From positions 24,841 through 88,840 of the forward strand of contig JAFWPB010000026.1 in NCBI GenBank assembly GCA_017545245.1: DNA of 64,000 nucleotides, written 5' to 3'. Shown here one piece after another: positions 41,933-50,584 of the stretch. Made by a program: the position numbers and the translations under genes. How positions within the stretch are numbered: the first letter of the stretch is position 1; each line of letters starts with the position of its first letter. The notes beneath the pieces are model-generated. The model was not told where the DNA came from. It made no database searches and saw only the letters and a list, made by a program, of their open reading frames with translations. The DNA is from Clostridiales bacterium (GTDB lineage: Bacteria > Bacillota > Clostridia > Saccharofermentanales > Saccharofermentanaceae).

Positions 41933-42696
41933 TATTCATTCCTAACATATCCACTCGTCAGATCTTTAATGACTTCTCCGGCAATGATCAATCCTGCTAC
42001 AGAAGGAACAAAAGCCGTGCTTCCGGGAATGGCTCTGCGCTTACTTCCGGGACGATCTGTCTCAGGAGCAGTGCTACCGTCGTCCTGGTTGTCACCATTT
42101 TCGATCGGGCGGATCGCCTCCTCTTCCGAATAGACGACTTTCAGCTTCTTCACGCCTCTCTTTTTCAATTCCCTGCGCATAACTTTTGCCAGAGGATCCA
42201 TCTGTGTCTTATAGATATCGGCCACACGGAATCGAGTCGGATCAAGTTTATTCCCCGCGCCCATCGAACTGATGATCGGGATATTCGCTTTCTGGCACTG
42301 CATGACCAGTTCAATTTTTGCTGTGACAGTATCGATGGCATCAACTACATAATCGTATTTCTCAAAAGGAAAGTCCGAAGCGTTTTCCGGAAGGAAAAAG
42401 CATTTATACGTGTTCACTTCCGCATCCGGATTGATATCCAGAATGCGTTCCTGCATAACATCTGTCTTGTATTCTCCAACAGTCTTTCTGGTAGCGATGA
42501 TCTGCCGGTTAATATTAGAGAGACAGACTTTGTCATCATCGATCAGATCAAAGGCACCGACACCGCTTCGTGCCAATGCTTCACATGCATATCCGCCAAC
42601 CCCGCCAATGCCAAATACAGCAACGCGGCACCCAGCCAGATGTTCCATCGCTTTTTTTCCCAGCAACAATTCAGTTCTTGAAAATTGGTCTAACAT
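41932..42696 (-). CDS. tcdA: tRNA threonylcarbamoyladenosine dehydratase TcdA-like
   Basis: 254 residues, E1-like fold. VAVFGIGGVGGYACEALARSG is the nucleotide-binding loop, LSNINRQIIAT and VVDAIDTVTAKIELV are family blocks, and SMGAGNKLDPTRFRVADIYKT distinguishes TcdA/CsdL from ThiF and MoeB. TcdA cyclises t6A37 in tRNA to ct6A using ATP. The stop overlaps the larE start by one base (TAATG), tying a tRNA enzyme to a sulfur transferase; the reason is not clear. The C-terminus has an insert rich in Asp and Arg (GDNQDDGSTAPETDRPGSKR). Confidence 0.93.
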   Translation of the reverse strand: MLDQFSRTELLLGKKAMEHLAGCRVAVFGIGGVGGYACEALARSGVGAFDLIDDDKVCLSNINRQIIATRKTVGEYKTDVMQERILDINPDAEVNTYKCFFLPENASDFPFEKYDYVVDAIDTVTAKIELVMQCQKANIPIISSMGAGNKLDPTRFRVADIYKTQMDPLAKVMRRELKKRGVKKLKVVYSEEEAIRPIENGDNQDDGSTAPETDRPGSKRRAIPGSTAFVPSVAGLIIAGEVIKDLTSGYVRNE

Positions 42697-42803
42697 GTTA
42701 TTCCCTGTTCATTCGTGGTTTCTTGCGAGTAGAATCATAGGCTTTCGACGAAGAACTCGCTACAAAAGCTATTATAAAGCATTTGCACTAAATCAGCATC
42801 AAA

Positions 42804-42920
42804 TTATGAAACCTCCGGAGCGATCTCATAAAGATCTGCGCCGATTGCTTGGGCAAGGTTTTCTGCTACCTTCGCCGTGACTCCACTTGCGCTGAAATAT
42901 GCTACTAATGCTTTTGTCAT
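42804..42920 (-). pseudogene. Truncated flavodoxin
   Basis: From ATG 42920 (eight bases after GGAGG) the frame reads [20 protein letters not shown] and ends after 38 residues with IAPEVS and a stop. This is the first beta strand and FMN phosphate loop (SASGVTAK) of a flavodoxin_4-type protein, normally about 155 residues. Beyond the stop the same frame reads FDADL, the usual next residues, for a short distance and then loses similarity. A nonsense change plus loss of the 3' part is the best reading. Confidence 0.7.
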
Positions 42921-42966
42921 AGTTATTACCTCCGATATTACATTATGACTCGTATTAGAAGACGAA

Positions 42967-43401
42967 TCAGTCGATAAAACCCGCTTCTTTATAATGCGAC
43001 TCATCATGGAATATGACATAAGCCGTCTTAAGTCTCTTAAATCCCCAATGCTCATATAGTCCGATATGCTTCGGGTGTGTATACAAGGTAACGTTACATC
43101 CCTCTACTCTTTTCAAGATCTCGTCAACGATTCTCTTACCTATCCCGTGACCTCTGTACTCATCTCTCACGGCAATGTTAAAGATCGCGGCATGCGTGAT
43201 ACCATCAGATATGGCTCGTCCGATCCCAATCAATTTTTCATCAGTTTTGATGAAAATCGTTACATAGCTGTTCTCAAATACGGTCCTCTGTGTTTTCGCA
43301 TCTAGGTTGCTCAACCCATAGAAAGAAAGGATTTCAGCTACTTCCTCAAAGTCGATCCCGTCGACCGTATCAATTATCTGGTATTCTATATCTTTCTTCA
43401 T
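42967..43401 (-). CDS. GNAT-family N-acetyltransferase
   Basis: 144 residues from ATG 43401, one base after the stop of the upstream acetyltransferase gene, so translation is coupled. [20 protein letters not shown] is motif A (RGHGIG), [19 protein letters not shown] motif B. The start MITDMKK three codons earlier (GTG) is less likely. Substrate unknown. Forms a two-gene GNAT unit with 43403-43924. Confidence 0.9.
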   Translation of the reverse strand: MKKDIEYQIIDTVDGIDFEEVAEILSFYGLSNLDAKTQRTVFENSYVTIFIKTDEKLIGIGRAISDGITHAAIFNIAVRDEYRGHGIGKRIVDEILKRVEGCNVTLYTHPKHIGLYEHWGFKRLKTAYVIFHDESHYKEAGFID

Positions 43402-43402
43402 G

Positions 43403-43924
43403 TCAGTTATCACTTCTTGATTCCGTCGATACTTCGCAACGCGGGAAAGTCAGTCGCATCTGATACCATGTGACCCCTCCATGCGCCGATCCGGAAACTC
43501 CTTCATTTACGAATCCGAGCCGTTCATAGAAGTGAACCAGATAGTCCTTACAGGTAAGAACGACTCCGAGCCTTCCTTCCTTTTGGGCATATTCGACAAA
43601 CCGTCTGACGATATCGGAAGCAAGTCCCTGCCGGCGGTGATCCGGATGCGTCGCCACCCCGAAAATCATTTGCCACTTCCCGTTCTCATCGTGAAGATCC
43701 GCGGATGAATACATCTCATCCGTCAGATCCTTCTCATCCGTGACCAGACCGTTGACACAGCACAGGATCTCACCATCCTCTTCCACTACCAGAAAGTGAT
43801 TCGGATACACGCGCAGACGGTCTCGAAAAGCAGATAAGGAGGCCGCCTCTTCCTTAGGAAAAGAACCTGCCTCCAGCTTGCTTATCTTATCTGCATCTTT
43901 TATTGTCGCTTTCCTAACTAGCAT
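43403..43924 (-). CDS. GNAT-family N-acetyltransferase
   Basis: 173 residues, GGAGG four bases before ATG 43924. IFGVATHPDHRRQGLASDIV is motif A (RRQGLA), and HFYERLGFVNEGVSGSAHGG motif B. The HGGVTWYQMRL ending and the acidic GGVT segment resemble arylalkylamine- or aminoglycoside-type acetyltransferases. First gene of the GNAT pair; the second copy is not closely similar, so this is not a simple tandem duplication. Confidence 0.9.
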   Translation of the reverse strand: MLVRKATIKDADKISKLEAGSFPKEEAASLSAFRDRLRVYPNHFLVVEEDGEILCCVNGLVTDEKDLTDEMYSSADLHDENGKWQMIFGVATHPDHRRQGLASDIVRRFVEYAQKEGRLGVVLTCKDYLVHFYERLGFVNEGVSGSAHGGVTWYQMRLTFPRCEVSTESRSDN

Positions 43925-44012
43925 TACTCCTCCGCGAACAAGTTCGTAGACTGATTTGGATGTGATGCATTCATGCTATCATCCGGGTATTAAATTTTAA
44001 AATACCGGCGTT

Positions 44013-44405
44013 TTATCGTCCGAGATAATCTTCACTTATCACAGCGATGACCTCGATCTCCACGAGGGCTCCTTTCGGAAGAGCTGACACTTCAACACAA
44101 CTTCTTGCCGGATTTCCCGTAAACGCCTTTGCATAGATTGAATTGAATGTAGCGAAGTTACCGATATCCGATAGAAAACAGGTCGTCTTCACGACTTTAT
44201 CCAGACCACTTCCCGCCTCTTCAAGAACCGCCTGAAGATTCCGGATAACCTGCTCTGTCTGACCTTCGATCGTCGTCTCCGTGATACTCCCCGAAGCCGG
44301 ATCGATCGGGATCTGTCCCGATGTATAGACCAGTCCGCCGTTAACGATGGCCTGGGAATACGGTCCGATTGCTGCAGGTGCCTTCTTTGTTTCTATGATT
44401 TTCAT
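44013..44405 (-). CDS. ridA: RidA family deaminase (YjgF/YER057c/UK114)
   Basis: 130 residues. KKAPAAIGPYSQAIVNGGLVYTSGQ at the start, and the family ending NPARSCVEVSALPKGALVEIE, which includes the Arg and Glu that bind the imine substrate. RidA hydrolyses reactive 2-aminoacrylate-type enamines made by PLP enzymes. Start ATG 44405 is eight bases after AAGGA. Encoded alone, next to the tRNA-Leu terminator. Confidence 0.95.
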   Translation of the reverse strand: MKIIETKKAPAAIGPYSQAIVNGGLVYTSGQIPIDPASGSITETTIEGQTEQVIRNLQAVLEEAGSGLDKVVKTTCFLSDIGNFATFNSIYAKAFTGNPARSCVEVSALPKGALVEIEVIAVISEDYLGR

Positions 44406-44542
44406 ACTCTCCATCCTTTCATGATTCATATTCATTCAGCATGTTGTTTCAGTTGACTACTATGTTAATGGGTTAATGGTATACATAAGCGTCGTTTCTG
44501 TCAATCTGAAACTCCCAAGTTGCAATTACCGGAATCAAGCGG

Positions 44543-44601
44543 AAAAGAAGATCCCTTGCGGACTTCCGGAAGACGCAAAGCGTCGAGGACCTAGCAAGGG
44601 A
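44543..44601 (-). terminator. Terminator after tRNA-Leu
   Basis: TCCCTTGC and GCAAGGGA arms enclose a loop with a further GACGC/GCGTC hairpin; the minus strand continues TCTTCTTTT. Confidence 0.7.
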
Positions 44602-44608
44602 TTTCTTT

Positions 44609-44691
<83 letters not shown>

Positions 44692-44709
44692 GTGAATGGA
44701 ACATGTGAA

Positions 44710-44738
44710 ATGGTATCATTTTTTGTGTCCTTGGTCAA
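44710..44738 (-). promoter_or_regulatory. Promoter of tRNA-Leu
   Basis: Minus-strand TTGACC (44738-44733), 17-bp spacer, TACCAT (44715-44710), about 20 bp before the mature tRNA. Confidence 0.6.
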
Positions 44739-44809
44739 TGGATAGCAGGTTTTCACTATAAACAGTGAATGTTATACTTGATAGAGATTGATTCGATCAG
44801 GAGGTCATT

Positions 44810-45346
44810 ATGGAGGTAGTTCAGACATTTTTCGGACAGGCGCTGTTGCTTGATTTAGCAGGGTACGATGATCTTCGTGGTCCGATGCGATACTTATTCC
44901 GAGAGAAAAACTATCAGGAACTGGGTGTTCCTTTTACGATCAAAGATCTTCGCTCCTATGTGATGAAAAACACCGGTACGTTTTTCGGTATCCATTATCA
45001 GGGAGACGATAATCCAATGGGCAGGATCATCACCGTGATCCAAGGCTCCGGAGAAGACTACATTGTCGATCTTCGACCGGATTCTCCTACTTACCTTAAG
45101 TGGGTACAGAATACTCTAACAGCAGAAAGCAAGAAAGCCGTCTACGTTCCTCACGGATTCGGTCATGCTTTTATTTCTACAGAAGACAACACGATCCAGA
45201 TCTATGCAGCAAGTGCATATGGCGGTGCAGGTATCTCCAAGCAGTTGAACTATCGCGAAAAAAAGATCGGTCTGGTATTGCCAGGTCCGGTAACCGCAAT
45301 TGCCGAATATGACGATAAGGCACCGTATCTGGACGATTTGAAGTAA
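44810..45346 (+). CDS. dTDP-4-dehydrorhamnose 3,5-epimerase-like protein
   Basis: 178 residues with AGGAGG five bases before the ATG. GTFFGIHYQGDDNPMGRIITVIQGSG, IVDLRPDSPTYLKW and VYVPHGFGHAFIS fit the RmlC cupin barrel, with the active-site His in IHYQ and His/Asp contacts. It epimerises dTDP-4-keto-6-deoxyglucose on the way to dTDP-rhamnose or related sugars. No rmlA, rmlB or rmlD gene is nearby, so its exact substrate is open. Confidence 0.88.
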   Translation: MEVVQTFFGQALLLDLAGYDDLRGPMRYLFREKNYQELGVPFTIKDLRSYVMKNTGTFFGIHYQGDDNPMGRIITVIQGSGEDYIVDLRPDSPTYLKWVQNTLTAESKKAVYVPHGFGHAFISTEDNTIQIYAASAYGGAGISKQLNYREKKIGLVLPGPVTAIAEYDDKAPYLDDLK

Positions 45347-45511
45347 AGCGTATCCCGCGGCAGTTCTTTTCAAGTAGAACAAAAATCAAGAAGTGAAATT
45401 CAACAAAAAGCAACTCGAAATTTCGTGAAGAGATTTTTCAATTCATGTGCCAAATCGGAAGGAAAAAGCGTATCATAAAAGTATATCCATAACAAACAAG
45501 GAGGGTACTTT

Positions 45512-46936
45512 ATGGAAAAGCTGTTTCAACTAAAGAAAAACGGCACAACTGTCCGCACGGAAATTGTTGCGGGTCTGACCACGTTCATGACGATGGCATA
45601 CATCATCGCCTTGAACCCGAATCTCTTGACCGGTTTTGGCGCTGAGGGACAAAACCTCTGGAATGGTGTATTCCTGGCAACATGTATTGCATCGGCGATC
45701 GGTACTTTTGCTATGGCATTCCTGGCCAACAAACCTTTTGTCATGGCTCCGGGTATGGGACTCAACAGTTTCTTTGCCATCGTTACAGGAAACATCGTGG
45801 CTATGACAGGTATGACCTATCTGGAATCTTTCCAGAGTGCGCTGGTCATCATCTTTGTCGAGGGTATTGTTTTCATCATCCTCTCGATCCTGAACATTCG
45901 TGAGAAGATCGTTAAGGCGATTCCTCTGGGCGTCCGTCTCGGTATCGGTCCGGCTATCGGTCTGATGCTTATGAACATCGGATTTGGCTCGAATGTCAGC
46001 CTCTACGGTTCAAATGGTGGACCTTTCTACGCCATGCGCGACTTCTTTGGTTCCCTGACAGCAAAATTCGCACAGGACACGCTCGGCGATGCTTACAACA
46101 CTATGGTTCTTTCTGTTGTGACCATGTTCATCGGCCTGTTTGTCATTATCGCCTTGAATCATAAGAAGATCAAAGGTTCCGTTCTTTACGGCATGCTGGT
46201 TGCTTCTGTAGTCTACTGGGCAGGCGAAGCGATCTTCTTTGAAGTCAATCCTTTTGAAAGCCTGAAGACAGCTTCCTTTATTCCTCCATTCAAGGATATG
46301 GCGGAAACAACACTCTTTAAGTTGAACTTTAATGGTTTTGTAGAGATCGGCTGGTTTACGATCATTACCCTGGTCATTACTTTCTGCATCATCGATATGT
46401 TCGATACGATCGGTACACTCGTTGGTACTGCTTCCCGTGCGAAAATGCTCGATAAAGAAGGCAATATGCCGCAAATGAAGCAGGCGCTGCTCTCCGACGC
46501 TATCGGTACAGTTGTCGGTTCTGCAACAGGTACTTCCACAGTAACCACATTTGTTGAATCTGCATCTGGTGTTGAAGCAGGCGGTAGAACCGGTCTGACT
46601 GCAATCGTAGCCGGCATCATGTTCCTGCTTTGCATGTTCATCGCACCGATTGCCGCGATCATTCCTGCTCCGGCCACATCTTCGGCTCTGATCTATGTAG
46701 GTATCCTGATGTTTGGTAACCTCAAGGACATCAATTTCGCAGACCTGTCCCAGCTGGTACCGGTTGCGATCATGATCCTGGCAATGCCGATCTCCGGATC
46801 GATCGGACATGGTATTGGTCTTGCTCTGATCAGTTACACCATCATCAAGCTCTGCACCGGCAAGGCAAAGGAAGTATCCGTTCTCACATACATCCTTTCC
46901 CTGATCTTCATCCTGAAGTTCTTCATTCCGGTCTGA
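45512..46936 (+). CDS. NCS2-family purine permease (AzgA/PbuG type)
   Basis: 474 residues, about 12 to 14 membrane helices. Family markers are VRTEIVAGLTTFMTMAYIIALNP at the start, NKPFVMAPGMGLNSFFA, IGPAIGLMLMN, DMFDTIGTLVGT and GTSTVTTFVESASGVEAGGRTG. Such proteins import guanine, hypoxanthine or adenine by proton symport. GGAGGG lies just before the ATG. I looked for a purine riboswitch in the 165-base leader and did not see one. Confidence 0.93.
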   Translation: MEKLFQLKKNGTTVRTEIVAGLTTFMTMAYIIALNPNLLTGFGAEGQNLWNGVFLATCIASAIGTFAMAFLANKPFVMAPGMGLNSFFAIVTGNIVAMTGMTYLESFQSALVIIFVEGIVFIILSILNIREKIVKAIPLGVRLGIGPAIGLMLMNIGFGSNVSLYGSNGGPFYAMRDFFGSLTAKFAQDTLGDAYNTMVLSVVTMFIGLFVIIALNHKKIKGSVLYGMLVASVVYWAGEAIFFEVNPFESLKTASFIPPFKDMAETTLFKLNFNGFVEIGWFTIITLVITFCIIDMFDTIGTLVGTASRAKMLDKEGNMPQMKQALLSDAIGTVVGSATGTSTVTTFVESASGVEAGGRTGLTAIVAGIMFLLCMFIAPIAAIIPAPATSSALIYVGILMFGNLKDINFADLSQLVPVAIMILAMPISGSIGHGIGLALISYTIIKLCTGKAKEVSVLTYILSLIFILKFFIPV

Positions 46937-46970
46937 TAAGATAATAATGAAAAAGCGCCGGAAGACGCAC

Positions 46971-47008
46971 AAAAAGAGGTGGATCCAAATCCGGATCCAC
47001 CTCTTCTA
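46971..47008. terminator. Bidirectional terminator
   Basis: AAGAGGTGGATCC (46974-46986) pairs perfectly with GGATCCACCTCTT (46993-47005) around a 6-base loop; A and T runs flank it on both sides. It separates the permease gene from the convergent lipoprotein gene. Confidence 0.88.
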
Positions 47009-47050
47009 TTTATCAGCTTATTTGAAGACCGATCAGATAAAAGGATCTGA

Positions 47051-47713
47051 TCACTCAAGCAAAGATTCCATGTCGTAAAGCTTACCGTCGAACATTACAT
47101 CGCAGAATTCTTCATAAAGATCTGTATCATATTCGCCTCTGTACACAGCAGCAGTGATTACCTTGCTGTCAACTTTCAGGTACAAACCGGTTGCCATGTT
47201 CTGATCGCTTGGAGATATAGCGAGAACAACTAGCTGATTATCCTTCTCATCATCAATGCCATACTCGAGATCAGATTTCTTAGCTGCGGCCTTCAGATTC
47301 TTCTCACTGATATCGAAACCATCGAGCATGCCATCATAAATATCCTGAGCTATGTCCTTATCTGTTGCTTCCATAACAATAAACATCATTGCAGAATCAC
47401 TTTCAGATTTGCAAGCCAGGAATGCATTCTTCAGGTCACCCTCTTCAACACCATCAAAGCCAAAGGTTGAATCCTTCGCTTCGTCCGATGTCAGTGTATA
47501 GTAACAACCACTCTCGAAAACCGAATCTGACGGATCGAAATCATCTGAACACATAGCCTTCTTCTGTTTCTTATTCACTTCTTCTGCGTCTGCATCATTC
47601 TTCATTGCTTTCTCGATAGCCGAAGAAATGGTTTTAAATTTTCCTCCGCCGCTGCATCCGGTCAAGCTCAAAACAAATACTGCTGCCAAAACAGTAGACA
47701 ATACTTTCTTCAT
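47051..47713 (-). CDS. Exported lipoprotein of unknown function
   Basis: 220 residues from ATG 47713, with AGGAGG about eight bases upstream. Signal peptide VLSTVLAAVFVLSLTGC with lipobox. The mature part is strongly acidic (KNDADAEEVNKKQKKAMCSD, SESDSAMMFIVMEATDKDIA) with no recognised domain. Cell-surface location expected. The convergent neighbour is a purine permease, and the next gene upstream on the other strand is RelQ, which does not hint at a role. Confidence 0.75.
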   Translation of the reverse strand: MKKVLSTVLAAVFVLSLTGCSGGGKFKTISSAIEKAMKNDADAEEVNKKQKKAMCSDDFDPSDSVFESGCYYTLTSDEAKDSTFGFDGVEEGDLKNAFLACKSESDSAMMFIVMEATDKDIAQDIYDGMLDGFDISEKNLKAAAKKSDLEYGIDDEKDNQLVVLAISPSDQNMATGLYLKVDSKVITAAVYRGEYDTDLYEEFCDVMFDGKLYDMESLLE

Positions 47714-47910
47714 TTCCTTCACCTCCTAGTGATATGAGTGTATTATATCATACGAAATCCAGATTTGGGAAAGGTCCTTACTGTGAATCTTTACAAACTC
47801 TTAGTAAACACCTGCTCATTTTGTTATAGAATAAAAAGAACTACCAAAGAATTGTTCGGGATGAACGCTGTTTAACAGTTCTTTTGACTGAGAATAAAGG
47901 AGAAAAACCT

Positions 47911-48690
47911 ATGTCAGATAACCAATTCGATCCTCAGGCATTTGAGGACATGGAATATTCGTTGACCCCTTATCAGGAGGATTTTGTGAGAGAAAACCTC
48001 ATGTCCGACGAGTTTTTGGACTTCGTCGAAACAAATACCAAACCGATCGATCTGCTTTTTGCATACTATCGTTGTGCGATCATGGAGGTCGAAACCAAGT
48101 TCAAAGTCCTTGACGAAGAGCTTTCTACGGAACTCGAGCGCAATCCGATCGAGAGCATCAAGAGCCGTGTGAAGTCCGTCGACAGCCTGCTTCGCAAGAT
48201 GCGCAGGAAGAATATTCCTCTTAATCTCGCTGCGATCGAGGAAAACATAAACGATATTGCAGGTGTACGTGTCATCTGTTCTTTTCCAAACGACATCTAC
48301 GATCTGGCCGAATCACTGCTTGCTCAAGACGATATCACCCTGATTTCTAGGAAGGATTACATCAAAGACCCGAAGCCAAGCGGATACAGAAGCCTTCACC
48401 TGATCGTGGAAGTCCCGATCTTCCTAAAAAACGAGAAGCGGAACATGAAAGTCGAAGTCCAGTTCCGTACCATAGCCATGGATTTCTGGGCCAGCCTCGA
48501 GCACAAACTCCACTACAAGCATGATCTCCCGCCGGAAAAAGCAAAGGTTTTAGCTGATGAACTCAGAGATTGCGCCGAGCAGATCGACTTACTTGATATG
48601 CGCATGCAGAAAGTTAAGGACGAAATCGACACCTATAATGAAGAAAACCCGAAAGAACCACCGTTTCCCGGGTTTCCGTTATTAACATGA
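47911..48690 (+). CDS. relQ: Small alarmone synthetase, RelQ/YjbM type
   Basis: 259 residues from ATG 47911, eight bases after AAAGGAG. RelA/SpoT nucleotidyltransferase motifs are present: IKSRVKSVDSLLRKMRRKNI, DIAGVRVICSFPNDIYDLAE, DYIKDPKPSGYRSLHLIVEV and EVQFRTIAMDFWASLEHKLHYK. It makes (p)ppGpp from ATP and GTP or GDP. The hydrolase and TGS/ACT domains of long Rel proteins are absent, so it is a single-domain synthetase responding to stress and transcription rather than to ribosome stalling. Confidence 0.94.
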   Translation: MSDNQFDPQAFEDMEYSLTPYQEDFVRENLMSDEFLDFVETNTKPIDLLFAYYRCAIMEVETKFKVLDEELSTELERNPIESIKSRVKSVDSLLRKMRRKNIPLNLAAIEENINDIAGVRVICSFPNDIYDLAESLLAQDDITLISRKDYIKDPKPSGYRSLHLIVEVPIFLKNEKRNMKVEVQFRTIAMDFWASLEHKLHYKHDLPPEKAKVLADELRDCAEQIDLLDMRMQKVKDEIDTYNEENPKEPPFPGFPLLT

Positions 48691-48712
48691 TCCATTCTTT
48701 GGAAGAATCCTG

Positions 48713-48748
48713 GCGGTTTCGGAAAACATATCCGGAACCGCTTTTCTT
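48713..48748 (+). terminator. Terminator after relQ
   Basis: GCGGTTTCGGA (48713-48723) pairs with TCCGGAACCGC (48731-48741, one wobble), followed by TTTTCTT. Confidence 0.8.
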
Positions 48749-48754
48749 CGCATA

Positions 48755-50563
48755 TCAGTCTTCGTCGAGGCGGAGAACACTCATAAAGGCCTCCTGCGGA
48801 ACTTCAATCGAGCCTACCTGACGCATACGCTTCTTACCTTCCTTCTGCTTTTCGAGAAGTTTCTTCTTACGCGTAATATCACCGCCGTAGCACTTGGCCA
48901 ATACGTCTTTTCTATATGCACGAATCGTCTCACGGGCAATGACCTTGCCACCGATTGCCGCCTGGACCGGGACTTCGAACTGCTGTCTCGGAATGTTCTC
49001 TTTCAGCTTTTCCGTCATTCTTCTTCCACGGGCATAAGCCTTATCTTTATGAACGATGAAAGAAAGTGCGTCAACAATGTCGCCATTGAGCATAATATCC
49101 AGTTTGACAAGATCGCTCTTCTGGTATCCGTCCATCTCATAGTCAAGGGATCCGTATCCGCGCGTTCTTGACTTCAAAGCATCGAAGAAGTCATAAATGA
49201 TCTCATTCAGCGGCATCTTATAGTGAAGCATCACGCGGATATCATCCATGTATTCCATGTTGATATACTCGCCCCGCCGATCCTGGCAGAGCTCCATCAG
49301 ATTTCCGACATATTCCTTCGGGGTCATGATCGTGCACTTGACGATCGGTTCTTCAATATAATCGATTTCCGCAGGATCCGGCATATTTGTCGGGTTATCC
49401 ATACGGATCACTTCACCCTTTGTCGAGTGAACCTTATAAACTACAGAAGGTGCCGTAGAGATCAGGTCCAGATTAAACTCTCTCTCGAGTCTTTCCTGAA
49501 TGACTTCGTAGTGCAAAAGTCCCAGGAAACCGCAGCGGAATCCGAAGCCTAGAGCTGCAGATGTCTCCGCTTCAAAAGAAAGAGCCGCGTCGTTTAACTG
49601 AAGTTTCTCAAGAGCATCACGAAGATCCGGATACTTCGCGCCATCAACAGGATAGAGTCCGCAGAAAACCATCTGCTGGATCGGCTTGTAACCCTGAAGA
49701 GGTTCAGAAGCCGGCGCGTCAGCGAGTGTAATCGTATCGCCTGGAGCTGTATCACGAACATTCTTGATCGAAGCACAGATATATCCAACCTCTCCTGTCA
49801 GGAGGGATTTCGACGGTACGAATTCACCTGGATGGAAATATCCAAGTTCTGTTACGACAAACTCCGCACCGGTATTCATCATGCGGATCTTATCACCGAG
49901 TTTAACGGAACCCTCAACGATACGGACGTTGACGATGACACCTTTATAAGAGTCGTATTTCGAGTCGAAGATCAAAGCACGAAGTGGCTTGTTCTCATCA
50001 CCACTCGGCGGTGGCAGGAACTTAACGATGCCTTCAAGCACCTCATCGATTCCCACGTTGTTCTTGGCCGAGATAAGCGGTGCTTCTGAAGCATCCAGGC
50101 CAATCACATCTTCGATCTCTTTCTTCACTTCATCCGGCTGTGCAGACGGAAGGTCGATCTTGTTAATGACCGGCAGGATCTCGAGATTGGCATCGACAGC
50201 CAGATAGGCATTAGCCAGTGTCTGTGCCTCGATTCCCTGCGCCGCATCGACGATCAGGATCGCGCCATCACAGGCCGCCAGACTTCTGCTGACCTCGTAA
50301 TTAAAGTCAACATGACCGGGAGTGTCAATCAGGTTCAGAATGTATTCTTCTCCGTCTTTCGCCTTATAAAGCAAGCGTGTCGACTGGGACTTGATCGTGA
50401 TTCCACGTTCACGCTCAATATCCATGTTGTCGAGGATCTGGTTCTGCATCTCACGCGACTCGACCACACCGGTATTCTCGATCAATCGGTCTGCCAGTGT
50501 TGATTTTCCGTGGTCAATGTGAGCCACTATGCAAAAGTTACGTATTTTCTTCTGTCGTTCCAT
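48755..50563 (-). CDS. lepA: Elongation factor 4 (LepA)
   Basis: 602 residues, the family length. [19 protein letters not shown] holds the G1 loop; [13 protein letters not shown]3 and [11 protein letters not shown]4. The C-terminal domain with [29 protein letters not shown] and [25 protein letters not shown] is unique to LepA. It is a ribosomal GTPase that can back-translocate stalled ribosomes and helps assembly of the small subunit. Last gene of the rsmE-hisS-lepB-lepA string; its ribosome-binding site is weak. Confidence 0.98.
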   Translation of the reverse strand: MERQKKIRNFCIVAHIDHGKSTLADRLIENTGVVESREMQNQILDNMDIERERGITIKSQSTRLLYKAKDGEEYILNLIDTPGHVDFNYEVSRSLAACDGAILIVDAAQGIEAQTLANAYLAVDANLEILPVINKIDLPSAQPDEVKKEIEDVIGLDASEAPLISAKNNVGIDEVLEGIVKFLPPPSGDENKPLRALIFDSKYDSYKGVIVNVRIVEGSVKLGDKIRMMNTGAEFVVTELGYFHPGEFVPSKSLLTGEVGYICASIKNVRDTAPGDTITLADAPASEPLQGYKPIQQMVFCGLYPVDGAKYPDLRDALEKLQLNDAALSFEAETSAALGFGFRCGFLGLLHYEVIQERLEREFNLDLISTAPSVVYKVHSTKGEVIRMDNPTNMPDPAEIDYIEEPIVKCTIMTPKEYVGNLMELCQDRRGEYINMEYMDDIRVMLHYKMPLNEIIYDFFDALKSRTRGYGSLDYEMDGYQKSDLVKLDIMLNGDIVDALSFIVHKDKAYARGRRMTEKLKENIPRQQFEVPVQAAIGGKVIARETIRAYRKDVLAKCYGGDITRKKKLLEKQKEGKKRMRQVGSIEVPQEAFMSVLRLDED

Positions 50564-50584
50564 CTTGTATTATTCACGTTCCTA

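Noticed and set aside
45347..45511. Possible purine riboswitch before the NCS2 permease
   Set aside because: I see none of the conserved purine aptamer pieces in the leader.
45526..46972. Long minus-strand open frames (up to 320 residues) across the NCS2 permease gene
   Set aside because: They are reverse-frame shadows of a clearly coding gene, with shuffled composition rich in Cys, Arg, Asp and His and no ribosome-binding site.
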